Of a stretch of 64,000 nt of DNA, positions 52,680 through 61,212 are shown piece by piece (position 1 is the first letter of the stretch; each line of letters opens with the position of its first letter). The notes below the pieces were generated by a model. It was not told the origin of the DNA and ran no database searches. It saw nothing but the letters and a program-made list of their open reading frames with translations. The stretch comes from Pontibacter lucknowensis. Lineage in GTDB: Bacteria; Bacteroidota; Bacteroidia; Cytophagales; Hymenobacteraceae. The translations under genes were made by a program, and so were the position numbers. Location of the stretch: contig NZ_FTNM01000002.1 in NCBI RefSeq assembly GCF_900156415.1, positions 248,001-312,000 on the forward strand, written 5' to 3'.

Positions 52680-55031
52680 CTACTCTAATGCTTTGTTTTG
52701 AAACAGCAGAAAGCCAAGGTGAAACAGCACGCCCCATTCTTTGGTCTGGTCGTTGTAATAATTCAGACTCAGCGCAGCAGGGCCCAGGATGCCATGGTAA
52801 ACGACAGCTGCCGTGGCAGCCACGCCCGTACCTGTGAGTTTCTTTCCATAGTACGCCTGCTGGTCACTGTCCTGAAGAATTGGCCGGTAGGGCTGAAACA
52901 CATACCCCTCGGTGCGGGCCTCCAGTCTGGGCGTGATCAGGTACACGTATTGCAGTCCACCCGCCACAAATTCATGTGCCCTGAACCGATCCAGAAACAG
53001 CGTGCGGCTGTCAGCCAAAGGATGAAAGGCCGGCGCTATGGTCAGGGTAGAGCGGTAGTTGCTGAAGAAAGGCTGCGTCGAAATCACGCCCTCCAGCCTG
53101 TAGCCAATACGGTGGCTACCATTGCCCAGAAAGTCCTCAAAAAGCAAACGCCCATAAAACCAGTTATGATCTGATGAGAGCTCCTGTATTGCATTGGACG
53201 TTGAGCCGGGGCTATACTTTTCGGTAGCGCTGACCAGTCGGCCCGTGGCCGTGAACATGCGCCCGCCTGAGGGGTACTGCTTACGGTTGAGCCCGCCACG
53301 CCTGAAAGTGGCGCTTGCAGTCATGCCGCTGGTTGCCGTGCGATCGAGTGTGTCGGATCGCTGAATCTCAAGGCGGTTGCTATACCTGTCGATGTGCTGC
53401 GCATAAGCCGCACTTAGTACCAGCTTGCCTTTGTAGGTATTGGTGAAGCCCAAATTAACGGCAAAGTTGCGATCGGTTTGTTCCAGCAGTGGCAGGTTGT
53501 TACGCTCCAGCAGCAAACCCGTGGTGGACAGAAAATTCCAGTGGTTATAGGTAAAGGCGGGCTCCACATAATAAGGCAAGCTGGCAGGCACGTCAATGCG
53601 CGTCCGCAACTGAGCGCCTTGGTAGAACCTGCCCGTCTGAAAACTTCCGGCAAAGGTATAGAGCTGCCGACCGAGCACACTGTACTCCAGACCGGCGTAT
53701 ATATTGTCGATCGGGCGGGACGCCAGGACGCCTCCCAGGGCGATCTTCAAACCGTCCTCCTTTTTCACGTTGAGGAGCAGGTCATAAGTCTTGGCCTTGT
53801 TGTCGTAACGCATGGTCGGGTAGAGGTTGCGGAAGTTATCAATGGCAGCCAAACGGAAATAGCCCGTTTTTACTTCCTGTATGGTATAGCCGTCCCCCTG
53901 CGAACTTCTGAAAAAGCGCTCTACGAAACCCTGCTGGTTTCTTTTAAGGCCTTGTATCTCGACGTTGCGGAAGGCATGTGGCTGAAACCCGCTTCTGAAT
54001 TTCTCCCGCTTTGCACTGAGCTGCTCAGGACCTACCCTGCGTTTTATTTTCTGCAGGATCTGCTCCATGTTCGTATTCGCCTCCTTGTAACCCGCTGCGA
54101 AAAAGTCCTCTACATTTTTAAAATCAAGTGAAGTCAGGTTGCCCAGCTCAGGCTGCAGGTAAATGTCCTTTTCATGCAGAGCCGTCGAGTCGGAGTTCGA
54201 CATCATGGCGTAGAGCAAGGTATAAGCCAGGTCGAAATCATCTTTGTCGTAGGGGTACTCGCTGTAGGTTTTGGACGATACGTTCACCCCAATGATGATA
54301 TCCGGATTGAAGTCATTTCGGGCTACGTCCACAGGAAAGTTGTTGTACAACCCACCGTCAAAGAGCAGGCGCTTCTCTATCCGGATGGGCTTGTAGAACA
54401 AGGGCACCGTAAGCGTGGCCCGCACTGCATCGGCGAGCTGCCCCTTGTGCAGGATCACCTGCTGTTGGGTGAAGATATCTGCGGCTACGCAGCGGTAGGG
54501 CACCATGAGTTTGTCGAAATCGTAGCCGGCACGGGCAGCAGGCTGGGAGAGTAGTTGGGCCAGGGCAAAATTGAGTGAAGCATCGTTAACGAGATTGGAT
54601 GTGAGCTTGGCCTGGAAAGCCGAGTCTAGTGCTACGTGCAGTTTGAGCAGGGAGGGGTTTGGGTCCGGGGAGGCAAAGTTGTAGGTATAGTTCTGCTCCG
54701 GCTTGCCCGTAGCCCAGGCCTGAAAAGCCTCGGTGTGGATCAGGTACTCGATCTCAGCGGGAGAGTAGCCTGCCGCATAGAGGGCCCCCACGATGCCACC
54801 CATGGAGGTACCCACGATGTAGTCGATCGGGATGTTGTTCTCCTCCAGCGCCTTCAGTACTCCCACATGCGCTATACCTTTTGCACCCCCACCGCTCAGC
54901 ACCAGGGCTACTTTCTGGGCATAGCCAGCTGTGGGCCGGCTTGTCAGCAGGGCCAGAAGCAGCAGGTAGGAGAGGGTGTTTCGGAGTACCTGCAACAGCG
55001 TAAATTGGCGGGCAGCCTGCAATAGGCGCAT
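52680..55031 (-). CDS. Patatin-like phospholipase with C-terminal outer-membrane barrel
   Basis: 783 residues. A signal peptide (ending about residue 38) precedes a patatin domain: the glycine-rich oxyanion loop LVLSGGGAKGIAHVG (GGGAKG at 47-52), the nucleophile Ser76 in GTSMGGIVGALYAAG, and the catalytic Asp225 in LLFDGGLYNNFPVD. After about residue 340 come a POTRA-like segment (FRNVEIQGLKRNQQGFVERFF) and a long beta-rich region ending in FHLGFLLFQNKALE that looks like a 16-strand Omp85/BamA-type barrel. This is the architecture of PlpD-type Vd autotransporter lipases. It should display or release lipase at the cell surface. Confidence 0.88.
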   Translation of the reverse strand: MRLLQAARQFTLLQVLRNTLSYLLLLALLTSRPTAGYAQKVALVLSGGGAKGIAHVGVLKALEENNIPIDYIVGTSMGGIVGALYAAGYSPAEIEYLIHTEAFQAWATGKPEQNYTYNFASPDPNPSLLKLHVALDSAFQAKLTSNLVNDASLNFALAQLLSQPAARAGYDFDKLMVPYRCVAADIFTQQQVILHKGQLADAVRATLTVPLFYKPIRIEKRLLFDGGLYNNFPVDVARNDFNPDIIIGVNVSSKTYSEYPYDKDDFDLAYTLLYAMMSNSDSTALHEKDIYLQPELGNLTSLDFKNVEDFFAAGYKEANTNMEQILQKIKRRVGPEQLSAKREKFRSGFQPHAFRNVEIQGLKRNQQGFVERFFRSSQGDGYTIQEVKTGYFRLAAIDNFRNLYPTMRYDNKAKTYDLLLNVKKEDGLKIALGGVLASRPIDNIYAGLEYSVLGRQLYTFAGSFQTGRFYQGAQLRTRIDVPASLPYYVEPAFTYNHWNFLSTTGLLLERNNLPLLEQTDRNFAVNLGFTNTYKGKLVLSAAYAQHIDRYSNRLEIQRSDTLDRTATSGMTASATFRRGGLNRKQYPSGGRMFTATGRLVSATEKYSPGSTSNAIQELSSDHNWFYGRLLFEDFLGNGSHRIGYRLEGVISTQPFFSNYRSTLTIAPAFHPLADSRTLFLDRFRAHEFVAGGLQYVYLITPRLEARTEGYVFQPYRPILQDSDQQAYYGKKLTGTGVAATAAVVYHGILGPAALSLNYYNDQTKEWGVLFHLGFLLFQNKALE

Positions 55032-55043
55032 AGCAATGTGTTT

Positions 55044-55610
55044 TTAGCGGTTCCTGATGTCGGCCCAGCGTGCACTGTGTATCGTGAACAGCATGCGGCC
55101 CGTCAGCCTGGAGGTATAGCGTGCAGGCACCCGCAGACGCAGGTCCTGTAGCATCAGTTCAAAACTGGTACTGAAGGTGATCATGTTACGATCAGGCGTA
55201 AAGGTGACCGGGACGACTATTTCTTTAATGATACCTTGTATATTGATAAATACTCTACTGTTCAGTGTCTGTCGGTTGCGGTTTCCGGCATTGATCTGCT
55301 CGATCGGCGCTTCTATTTCGATGTAAAGATCCGGATAGCGGGATACAAAAAAGATGTCCTGCACCATGGCTACCGGGCTGGAATCATTAGCCGGAAGCAG
55401 GTTCTCGATAGGCAAAAGGCACTCGAGCTTACGGGTATTCTGATCGTAGCGCACCAGCATTTTATTGGACTGGAAATCGTAAGTGTTACTTTCTCCCTCC
55501 AGGCTCACTTGCATGCTGTTGTTGGCCGTATAAGGTATACGGTGCTGCTGTGCCCACGCAGATGCGGTAATAGATAAAATACAAAGTAAAGTCAGTAAAA
55601 ATTTGGTCAT
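55044..55610 (-). CDS. Exported YceI-like protein
   Basis: About 188 residues from the ATG at 55610. MTKFLLTLLCILSITASAWAQ is a signal peptide. The mature part (RIPYTANNSMQVSLEGESNTYDFQSNKMLVRYDQNTRKLECLLPIENLLPAND...IIKEIVVPVTFTPDRNMITFSTSFELMLQDLRLRVPA) is an all-beta domain like YceI lipocalin-type proteins, which bind long-chain isoprenoids. The match is by pattern rather than by strict motif. Its gene follows the patatin gene upstream with a 12-nt gap, so the two may share a transcript. Confidence 0.65.
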   Translation of the reverse strand: MTKFLLTLLCILSITASAWAQQHRIPYTANNSMQVSLEGESNTYDFQSNKMLVRYDQNTRKLECLLPIENLLPANDSSPVAMVQDIFFVSRYPDLYIEIEAPIEQINAGNRNRQTLNSRVFINIQGIIKEIVVPVTFTPDRNMITFSTSFELMLQDLRLRVPARYTSRLTGRMLFTIHSARWADIRNR

Positions 55611-55907
55611 AAATGAGCTTGATGTAGCATGTACTCCTGCTAACGCAAAACAGCCGAGAAAGGTAAAGCGGTAGTTGAGGTTTAGTGCAGGTATTTTTTC
55701 AAGAAAGCAGGCTGAATATTTTCTTGCAATGGTCAAACTTACTTCAGATCATGAATAACACTGTGAAATCTTATTTTTTGTGAAGCATTTTCAAAACTAT
55801 AAACCCCTCTAGATGGTATATAGAAATAGACAAATTACCCTTCATTCAAATTGAAAAGAGAAGGCCCGCAGCCATAAGACGGGAATGCTCGGGGGATATG
55901 ACTCGAC

Positions 55908-56534
55908 ATGAACCAGGATAGAAAGAATAAGGTAGACGCACGCCAGGGCTCAGCATTTGGCAAAATAGAGCATCTGCACCCGATACGGATGTTGCTATAC
56001 CTGAGTATGGTTGGTATTGGCGTACTGTTCTTTGTGCTGGTGGTAGCTTTTGTTCGGACGGGCGGTTTCGGTAGTGAACAATTCTCTCTTCCTAAGTTTT
56101 TCAGCGTCAGCACGCTGCTTTTGCTTTTCAGCAGCTACACCATCAGCAAAGTTCCCCGCATATACAAGAAGGATAAACTCCGGAAAATGACCCGTTACCT
56201 GGCCGGTACCTTTCTTTTGGGAGTGGCCTTTATCGGCGCCCAGATATTGGGCTGGCGCGAGCTGACTGTCTCCGGAGCCTACTTCACCGGCAAAGCCTCG
56301 GGCAGTTACCTATACCTGATCACGGCACTGCACCTGCTGCACCTGCTGGGCGGTATGATCTTCCTGGCTTTTCTGCTCATCAAGACTGCTCATATGGCAA
56401 GCGATGGCGTACGCAGCCTCATCTTTATCCGCGACCCGTACCGCCGACTGCAACTCTCGATGCTCAATACATATTGGCACTTCCTGGGCGCGCTCTGGCT
56501 CACACTATACCTGGTTATTCTTTTTATGACCTGA
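55908..56534 (+). CDS. Orphan cytochrome c oxidase subunit III-like protein
   Basis: 208 residues with about five transmembrane helices. The heme-copper oxidase subunit III pattern is recognisable in HPIRMLLYLSMVGIGVLFFVLVVAF, SYLYLITALHLLHLLGGMIFLAFLLIK and the C-terminal MLNTYWHFLGALWLTLYLVILF. It is shorter than the 260-residue mitochondrial-type subunit III, as in many Bacteroidota. No other oxidase subunit or assembly gene is nearby, so it is either an auxiliary subunit of a distant oxidase or a paralogue with another role. Confidence 0.8.
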   Translation: MNQDRKNKVDARQGSAFGKIEHLHPIRMLLYLSMVGIGVLFFVLVVAFVRTGGFGSEQFSLPKFFSVSTLLLLFSSYTISKVPRIYKKDKLRKMTRYLAGTFLLGVAFIGAQILGWRELTVSGAYFTGKASGSYLYLITALHLLHLLGGMIFLAFLLIKTAHMASDGVRSLIFIRDPYRRLQLSMLNTYWHFLGALWLTLYLVILFMT

Positions 56535-56539
56535 TTGCA

Positions 56540-58729
56540 TTAGCGCACCAGCGTCACAGATCCTCTGAATTTATCGGCACCATAGTCGATCACATAGTAG
56601 TATACCCCGTCGTTCACGTCCTTGCCGTCCCACTTAAAGTTGTGCGCCGTGCTGGCGAACACTTCTTTGCCCCAGCGGTTGTAAATGCGGATGTGCTGAA
56701 AGGCACTCGTGCACACGTCAGCCGGCATACCGGGTATCTCAAAAAAGTCGTTCAGGCCGTCATCATTCGGCGTGAAGATGTTGGGCGGAATAAAGGTTTT
56801 GTAATCTGGAACTTTCACTTTGAACTCCATCGTAATCAGCTGCAGCGGGGACGGTGCGCAGGCATCTTCCTGCAGGATAAAATCAACTCGCAGTACACCC
56901 TGCTGGAAAGCGTCGCAATTCGCTATCCAGTTAAACTTGCCGGTAGCTGCGCCCAGTCCGCCTGTCGACGTAAAAGTCATCCCCATTTTGTCCAGGTCAA
57001 AATTCTCGCCACGTGCCAGCATGCTGAGCAAATGCCCATCCAGGTCAGTACCATTAAAATTAGCCTCGAAAGGTTCATTCAGGTCCACCTCAAATACCAA
57101 TACCTGTTTATCAGTTGTCAGCACCGGTATCTGATTCGGGTAGTCTGTTCGCACCTCTATGATTTCAGTTCTTGTCAGTTCTTCGCCGCACACCATGGAG
57201 GTCGCCGTAAATTCGATCTGATAAGCGTCCTGCCTGAGCGTTTCGCAGTCTATTTGCCAACTGAAGGGCGACTGTACCTGCCCAATGCCGCTGCCGCCCT
57301 GGAAGTTGATTGGCAGTGAGTTCATATCAAAGTTCAACCCCCTGGCTGAGATAGTGACCTCGTCGTTGTCGGCATCAAATCCGAGCACGTTGAAGTCAAT
57401 CACATCACCTTCCATCACAGTGAACAAGCGATCAGGTTTTGATAACTGGATAGAAGGCGGTTCGTTAGGTATAGGATCAATCACAAAGCTCACCTGCAGT
57501 GTATCCTGCCTTGGCAGACTACAACCATTGTCTTTCACGATGAGGTTGAGCTTAAAGACCTGTCCCTCCGTGTCAAAGCATTCATCAAAGCAAACGGTCG
57601 CATTGAGCGACTCCTGCCCGCCTGGTACGTTCACGACTCCACTGGTAGTGCCTGAGAAGGTATAGAGGTCGCTGCTGAAGTTCACAGGACGCGCGTAAAG
57701 TGTAATCCTGGAATTAGGATCCGGATCGGTAAACTCTACGTTAAGGCAGCGGGCATCATCCGGGCTGATCCGGATCACATCTCCTCGCTTGTAATTGGTG
57801 GTTTGACCGTTCACCCTGGCCTGCACGGCAGGACTCTCGTTGCGGGGGCAGTCTTTTACCAGGAGCTGGAAGTCGCGTCGCACTTCGCCTATCTTCACGC
57901 CATTGCGATACTCCTGCACACGCACCGCGAATACAAAGAGGCCAATACGATCCGGGCGTACCGTCAATCTACCCGTTTGCTTTTCAATGATAATAGGAGG
58001 GGTGCCTTGTATCTGGTTTTCGCGGTTATAACCGGGCAGCCATCTGATCTCAGGATAGGGTGCAGGTCTGGCGATGGGAGCTGCATTGGTAGGGTCTGCA
58101 GTGGCGTACCCGTTAAGCGGAGTAACCATGTCATACACCAGCGAGTCGCCGTCAGCATCTGTGCCGCTGAAGTCGTAGTAGAACAGCTCGTTGGCGCAGG
58201 CATAGTCGCTAAGCGGCGGGAACAGGCGGGGAGAAGAGTTGACGAACTGAGAGCCATTTCTCGTAACAGGCGGAAACTCCATGTAGAACACCTGGCCGGC
58301 CGCATCCGGCATCACAATGTTATTGATCGTACGGTTACGGCAGCAACGCTCCCAGGCCATATAATAGCCCTGCGGACTGTTAAACATATTAGGCGATAAG
58401 ACCACATCCTGAGAATATACAATGCGCCGTGTACGCAGCTCTCCGATCGTACAGGCTATATCGGTATAGTTCACATAGGTGTCACTGCGCAGGGGCAGCT
58501 GCACATCCATCATGAAGCGGTTGTTCAGCTTGTCAAAAATCCGGATATTGGCTGAAGGATCCCGTGCGCCCTGTGTACCGTTTACATCGTCAAAGTAGAG
58601 GTTCATCGTGATGCGGTAGGTATAGCCTGAGCGATGCTCTATTTCCAGTTCACCACCTACTATATGTGTGGCTTTGGCCTGCAGGCAAACCATCAAGAGG
58701 CACAGCAAGAGAAGTAAAGCGTGTTTCAT
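56540..58729 (-). CDS. Gliding motility-associated surface protein (T9SS C-terminal domain)
   Basis: 729 residues from the ATG at 58729 (MKHALLLLLCLLMVCLQAKATHIVGGELEIEH), a signal peptide followed by the THIVGGEL start common to Bacteroidota surface adhesins. The middle consists of several Ig/PKD-like beta repeats (PSIQLSKPDRLFTVMEGDVIDFNVLGFDADNDEV and VLTTDKQVLVFEVDLNEPFEANFNGTDLDGH are two). The C-terminus NIFTPNDDGLNDFFEIPG...IRIYNRWGKEVF...GVYYYVIDY is the type B CHU_C type IX secretion sorting domain. It is a predicted secreted adhesin, on the opposite strand to the cytochrome gene. Confidence 0.9.
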   Translation of the reverse strand: MKHALLLLLCLLMVCLQAKATHIVGGELEIEHRSGYTYRITMNLYFDDVNGTQGARDPSANIRIFDKLNNRFMMDVQLPLRSDTYVNYTDIACTIGELRTRRIVYSQDVVLSPNMFNSPQGYYMAWERCCRNRTINNIVMPDAAGQVFYMEFPPVTRNGSQFVNSSPRLFPPLSDYACANELFYYDFSGTDADGDSLVYDMVTPLNGYATADPTNAAPIARPAPYPEIRWLPGYNRENQIQGTPPIIIEKQTGRLTVRPDRIGLFVFAVRVQEYRNGVKIGEVRRDFQLLVKDCPRNESPAVQARVNGQTTNYKRGDVIRISPDDARCLNVEFTDPDPNSRITLYARPVNFSSDLYTFSGTTSGVVNVPGGQESLNATVCFDECFDTEGQVFKLNLIVKDNGCSLPRQDTLQVSFVIDPIPNEPPSIQLSKPDRLFTVMEGDVIDFNVLGFDADNDEVTISARGLNFDMNSLPINFQGGSGIGQVQSPFSWQIDCETLRQDAYQIEFTATSMVCGEELTRTEIIEVRTDYPNQIPVLTTDKQVLVFEVDLNEPFEANFNGTDLDGHLLSMLARGENFDLDKMGMTFTSTGGLGAATGKFNWIANCDAFQQGVLRVDFILQEDACAPSPLQLITMEFKVKVPDYKTFIPPNIFTPNDDGLNDFFEIPGMPADVCTSAFQHIRIYNRWGKEVFASTAHNFKWDGKDVNDGVYYYVIDYGADKFRGSVTLVR

Positions 58730-59030
58730 GAATAGAGGCGTTTTGGGATTCCTGGTAAATTCCGACAACACAGAACCGGTAGTGCGGTATAAGTTACATG
58801 AAATCCTGAAACTTCCCTATCTGGGCTGAGATTTTTATAGTAACTGCACCCAACATTCACGTACTTTTTGCGTTATAGGTCTTCTGGGAATCGGCTTAAT
58901 ATTGCAATTGCGAGTCAGAATATTACTGTTTATACGTATTTAAAACATTCCATGTCATTCGGAGTTATAAGCAAACATAGATATTTTGACACCCTCCAAA
59001 ACTGATCGTTTACCGGATAATGTATATATC

Positions 59031-59498
59031 ATGATGACGCTAACACAAGAACTTGAACTGAAGAAAAAACTACTGCAGGAGTCCACCAGGTTATTAAATA
59101 TGCAAATACAGGCAGCGAAAGAGGCCATGGACGAGGCGCAGGAAAGTGCTAACGAGCACCATGGCGCAATTGAGGACAAATTTGAATCATTCAGGGAGGC
59201 CTGTCAGATACAGCGGGATATGTATGCCCGTCAACTTGATGAACTGATCACGACCATGGGAGTTCTTAAACGGGTGAATTCAACGAAAGAGAACAAGGAA
59301 GTATCATTTGGAGCGGTGGTGATGACGGAACTGCAGAACTACTTTATAGGTGTTAGCCTGGGAGAGATGAAAATAGACGGAGAGTCGTTTTACGCCATTT
59401 CAGGTATGTCACCACTTTACAAGGCGATGGCTGGTAAAACCAGCGGTGAAACGTTTGTTTTCCGTGACAAGACTTACAAAGTACTGCAGGTATTTTAA
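59031..59498 (+). CDS. GreA/GreB-like protein
   Basis: About 155 residues from the ATG at 59031 (or 59034). The N-terminal part (about residues 1-75) is a long antiparallel coiled coil (TQELELKKKLLQESTRLLNMQIQAAKEAMDEAQESANEH...). The C-terminal part ends ISGMSPLYKAMAGKTSGETFVFRDKTYKVLQVF, the shape of the Gre-factor FKBP-like domain (SPLGRALLGKKVGD in GreA). This suggests binding at the RNA polymerase secondary channel, where Gre factors relieve backtracking or related factors regulate initiation. The tip acidic pair of GreA is not obvious, so it may be a non-cleaving paralogue. Confidence 0.6.
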   Translation: MMTLTQELELKKKLLQESTRLLNMQIQAAKEAMDEAQESANEHHGAIEDKFESFREACQIQRDMYARQLDELITTMGVLKRVNSTKENKEVSFGAVVMTELQNYFIGVSLGEMKIDGESFYAISGMSPLYKAMAGKTSGETFVFRDKTYKVLQVF

Positions 59499-59569
59499 GC
59501 CTGTTAGGTATGATAGCAAACCTTTTGCGCTAAAAATAGTTTAATATAGCAGTAAAGGGTTGAAAACAG

Positions 59570-59602
59570 AAAAGGTTGGCTTTAGGGCCAACCTTTTTTG
59601 CA
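59570..59602. terminator. Bidirectional terminator
   Basis: Arms AAAAGGTTGGC (59570-59580) and GCCAACCTTTT (59587-59597), with T residues after, between the Gre-like and DUF2147 genes. Confidence 0.85.
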
Positions 59603-59623
59603 TTATATGATCTGACTAAACGA

Positions 59624-60055
59624 TTACTCTACGCGAGTCCAGTTCTGTGTCCTACCAATGAGTGAAATACCGATATAGCCTTTTACTTCCATTTTATCTT
59701 TGCCTTTCATTTTCATGTAGCAAGAGTACGTTTTGCCGCTCTCCGGGTCATAGATCGTACCATCATCCCATTTGTTATCGCCATCATACTTGAAGTCTTT
59801 CATGAACACCATGCCTTGCAGTGGGCGGTTGCGCATTTTTTTGTCCGGATTGTTATCATCCAGTTTCGGTTTGCCATTTCTAAGCGGCTCTTTCAGTTGC
59901 ACGATCTTACCATACAGTTTATCGCCTGACTGGTAAATCTCAAAGCGAGCTTTGCCTTCTTCATTGGTCCAGATGCCAACAGGAGAAAGTTTCTGCGCCC
60001 ACGCTACAGTGGAGAAGAGCATAAGGGCTACAAGGGTTAGCAGGTGTTTTTTCAT
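59624..60055 (-). CDS. Exported DUF2147 protein
   Basis: 143 residues from the ATG at 60055 (MKKHLLTLVALMLFSTVAWAQ, signal peptide). The DUF2147 domain shows SPVGIWTNEEGKARFEIYQSGDKLYGKIVQLKEP...GMVFMKDFKYDGDNKWDDGTIYDPESGKTYSCYMKMKGKDKMEVKGYIGISLIGRTQNWTRVE, its full pattern. The domain is a beta-barrel-like fold in the periplasm, of unknown activity. An earlier in-frame ATG at 60109 would give no signal peptide. Confidence 0.9.
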   Translation of the reverse strand: MKKHLLTLVALMLFSTVAWAQKLSPVGIWTNEEGKARFEIYQSGDKLYGKIVQLKEPLRNGKPKLDDNNPDKKMRNRPLQGMVFMKDFKYDGDNKWDDGTIYDPESGKTYSCYMKMKGKDKMEVKGYIGISLIGRTQNWTRVE

Positions 60056-60401
60056 GATTTGGGTTTTGTTTGATAAGATTAGTAACGAAATATAGACAAA
60101 ATAATTCATTTTTCAACTAAAAGGCGATACTGGTCGATTTTTTTACGAAAGGCAACGCAGCTTTCGTTTATTTGAAGGTAAAGTGATAACAAGTGTTAAA
60201 TATTCCTATACCTGGTCGCAGCCAGTCTTTTTTTGCACCGGGTTCATTCTGAGTGACTTAAAAATATAGTATGCAACTAACAGGCCAGTGTGCATGCGCC
60301 GGAAAGAAAATGTGATAAAATAAGTGCTGAACCTTGTGAACTTATCAGCGTTATTTTAACTTTATACTAACAGTTAAGCGGCGAGTGCTGCGGCCTTGCG
60401 T
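60056..60401. other. Gene-free stretch upstream of DUF2147
   Basis: About 346 nt with no recognisable gene, repeat or RNA. The promoter of DUF2147 must be here (minus). A plus-strand transcript leading to the terminator at 60634 may also begin here. Confidence 0.5.
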
Positions 60402-60443
60402 ATGACTGCCACGAGCAGCGGCGCACGGTTTATGTCGGACTAA
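60402..60443 (+). other. Tentative 13-codon small ORF
   Basis: ATG ... TAA encoding MTATSSGARFMSD. It lies 16 nt before the small ORF at 60460 and has no visible RBS. Listed only because of its position in the unexplained unit. Confidence 0.2.
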
Positions 60444-60447
60444 AGAG

Positions 60448-60528
60448 AAAGGAGGTGCTATGTCTAATCCATCAGTCGTCTTAGTAAGCCTTGGTAATAG
60501 TGTTCATCTTAATGGTGAGCTGGCTTAG
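60448..60528 (+). CDS. Candidate 22-residue leader peptide with a perfect SD
   Basis: ATG at 60460 is preceded by AAAGGAGGTGC (60449-60459 or so), nearly the full complement of the 16S rRNA 3' end. The peptide is MSNPSVVLVSLGNSVHLNGELA. Strong SD sequences are rare in Bacteroidota, where most mRNAs lack them, so this one stands out. It lies in a plus-strand unit that ends at the terminator 60634-60676. Whether the peptide is made, or the SD controls an RNA structure, is open. Confidence 0.35.
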   Translation, partial: KGGAMSNPSVVLVSLGNSVHLNGELA

Positions 60529-60633
60529 TAAGCAGTGAGTATCTACTGCTTGCGCAGTAAATATTACCTTTGGTCTTGAGTGATGGTGCTGCTGCAAAAC
60601 AGGGCGCCGCTTGTTAAGATTTGAAGGATTCTT

Positions 60634-60676
60634 AAAGCGCTTGGTGTAACTTGACGGGCTACACCAGGCGCTTTTT
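60634..60676 (+). terminator. Terminator on the plus strand with no annotated gene before it
   Basis: 15-nt arms AAAGCGCTTGGTGTA (60634-60648) and TACACCAGGCGCTTT (60660-60674), one G-U pair, then TTTTT. The only gene nearby ends from the other strand at 60737 and its downstream side lacks a T-run, so the hairpin serves a plus-strand RNA. Confidence 0.75.
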
Positions 60677-60736
60677 CTTTTTCTATACCTAAGGTATGCC
60701 TGTAAGCAGGAAACCAAAACCTACAGCTTATCTTCC

Positions 60737-61117
60737 CTACAGATCGTCCTTGTAGATCGTGTTGTCGCGCAACCGACGTTCCCTTAAAAAAGAAGCCACA
60801 TAAGACAGTACCGCTAAAAAGCAGCTGATACCCATTAGCAGGATCAACACGTGCTTGCTGTCCCACACGAAATTGTCTGGGTCGATGCGGAGGATGAGCA
60901 GAAAGCCTGCCAGCAGCGTGAGTGCCGAAACGGTATGAAATACAAAACGGTTGTGACGCTTTAAATGATAGGTAGTGGCCAGCAGCAGGATACCGAACAC
61001 CGGTGCCATCAGGGCCAGCAGCGGTCGGGAAGGTGAAAGAAAGTATACTGCCAGTCCGGCCAGGATCAGTACCAGGGCGTTGATGGAGTTGGCTATGTAG
61101 GGATGCACCATATTCAT
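60737..61117 (-). CDS. Small four-helix membrane protein of unknown function
   Basis: 126 residues with four predicted transmembrane helices (IANSINALVLILAGLAVYFL, LLALMAPVFGILLLATTYHL, FVFHTVSALTLLAGFLLIL, HVLILLMGISCFLAVLSYVASFL) and a charged C-terminus (RERRLRDNTIYKDDL). I do not recognise a named family; similar short proteins are common next to peptidoglycan hydrolase genes. The upstream neighbour on the same strand is the NlpC/P60 gene, 95 nt away. Confidence 0.65.
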   Translation of the reverse strand: MNMVHPYIANSINALVLILAGLAVYFLSPSRPLLALMAPVFGILLLATTYHLKRHNRFVFHTVSALTLLAGFLLILRIDPDNFVWDSKHVLILLMGISCFLAVLSYVASFLRERRLRDNTIYKDDL

Positions 61118-61212
61118 TTCTTTTTAGATGAAATTTGCCCGGCCGGCTAATGCCAGTCGGGCTATATAGTGTATCTTACGTAATTACAGGTAATTTATGT
61201 TTGACCTATGCC

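Noticed and set aside
60481..60717. 78-codon minus-strand frame in the unexplained unit
   Set aside because: It crosses the plus-strand terminator and matches no family; the plus-strand signals are stronger.
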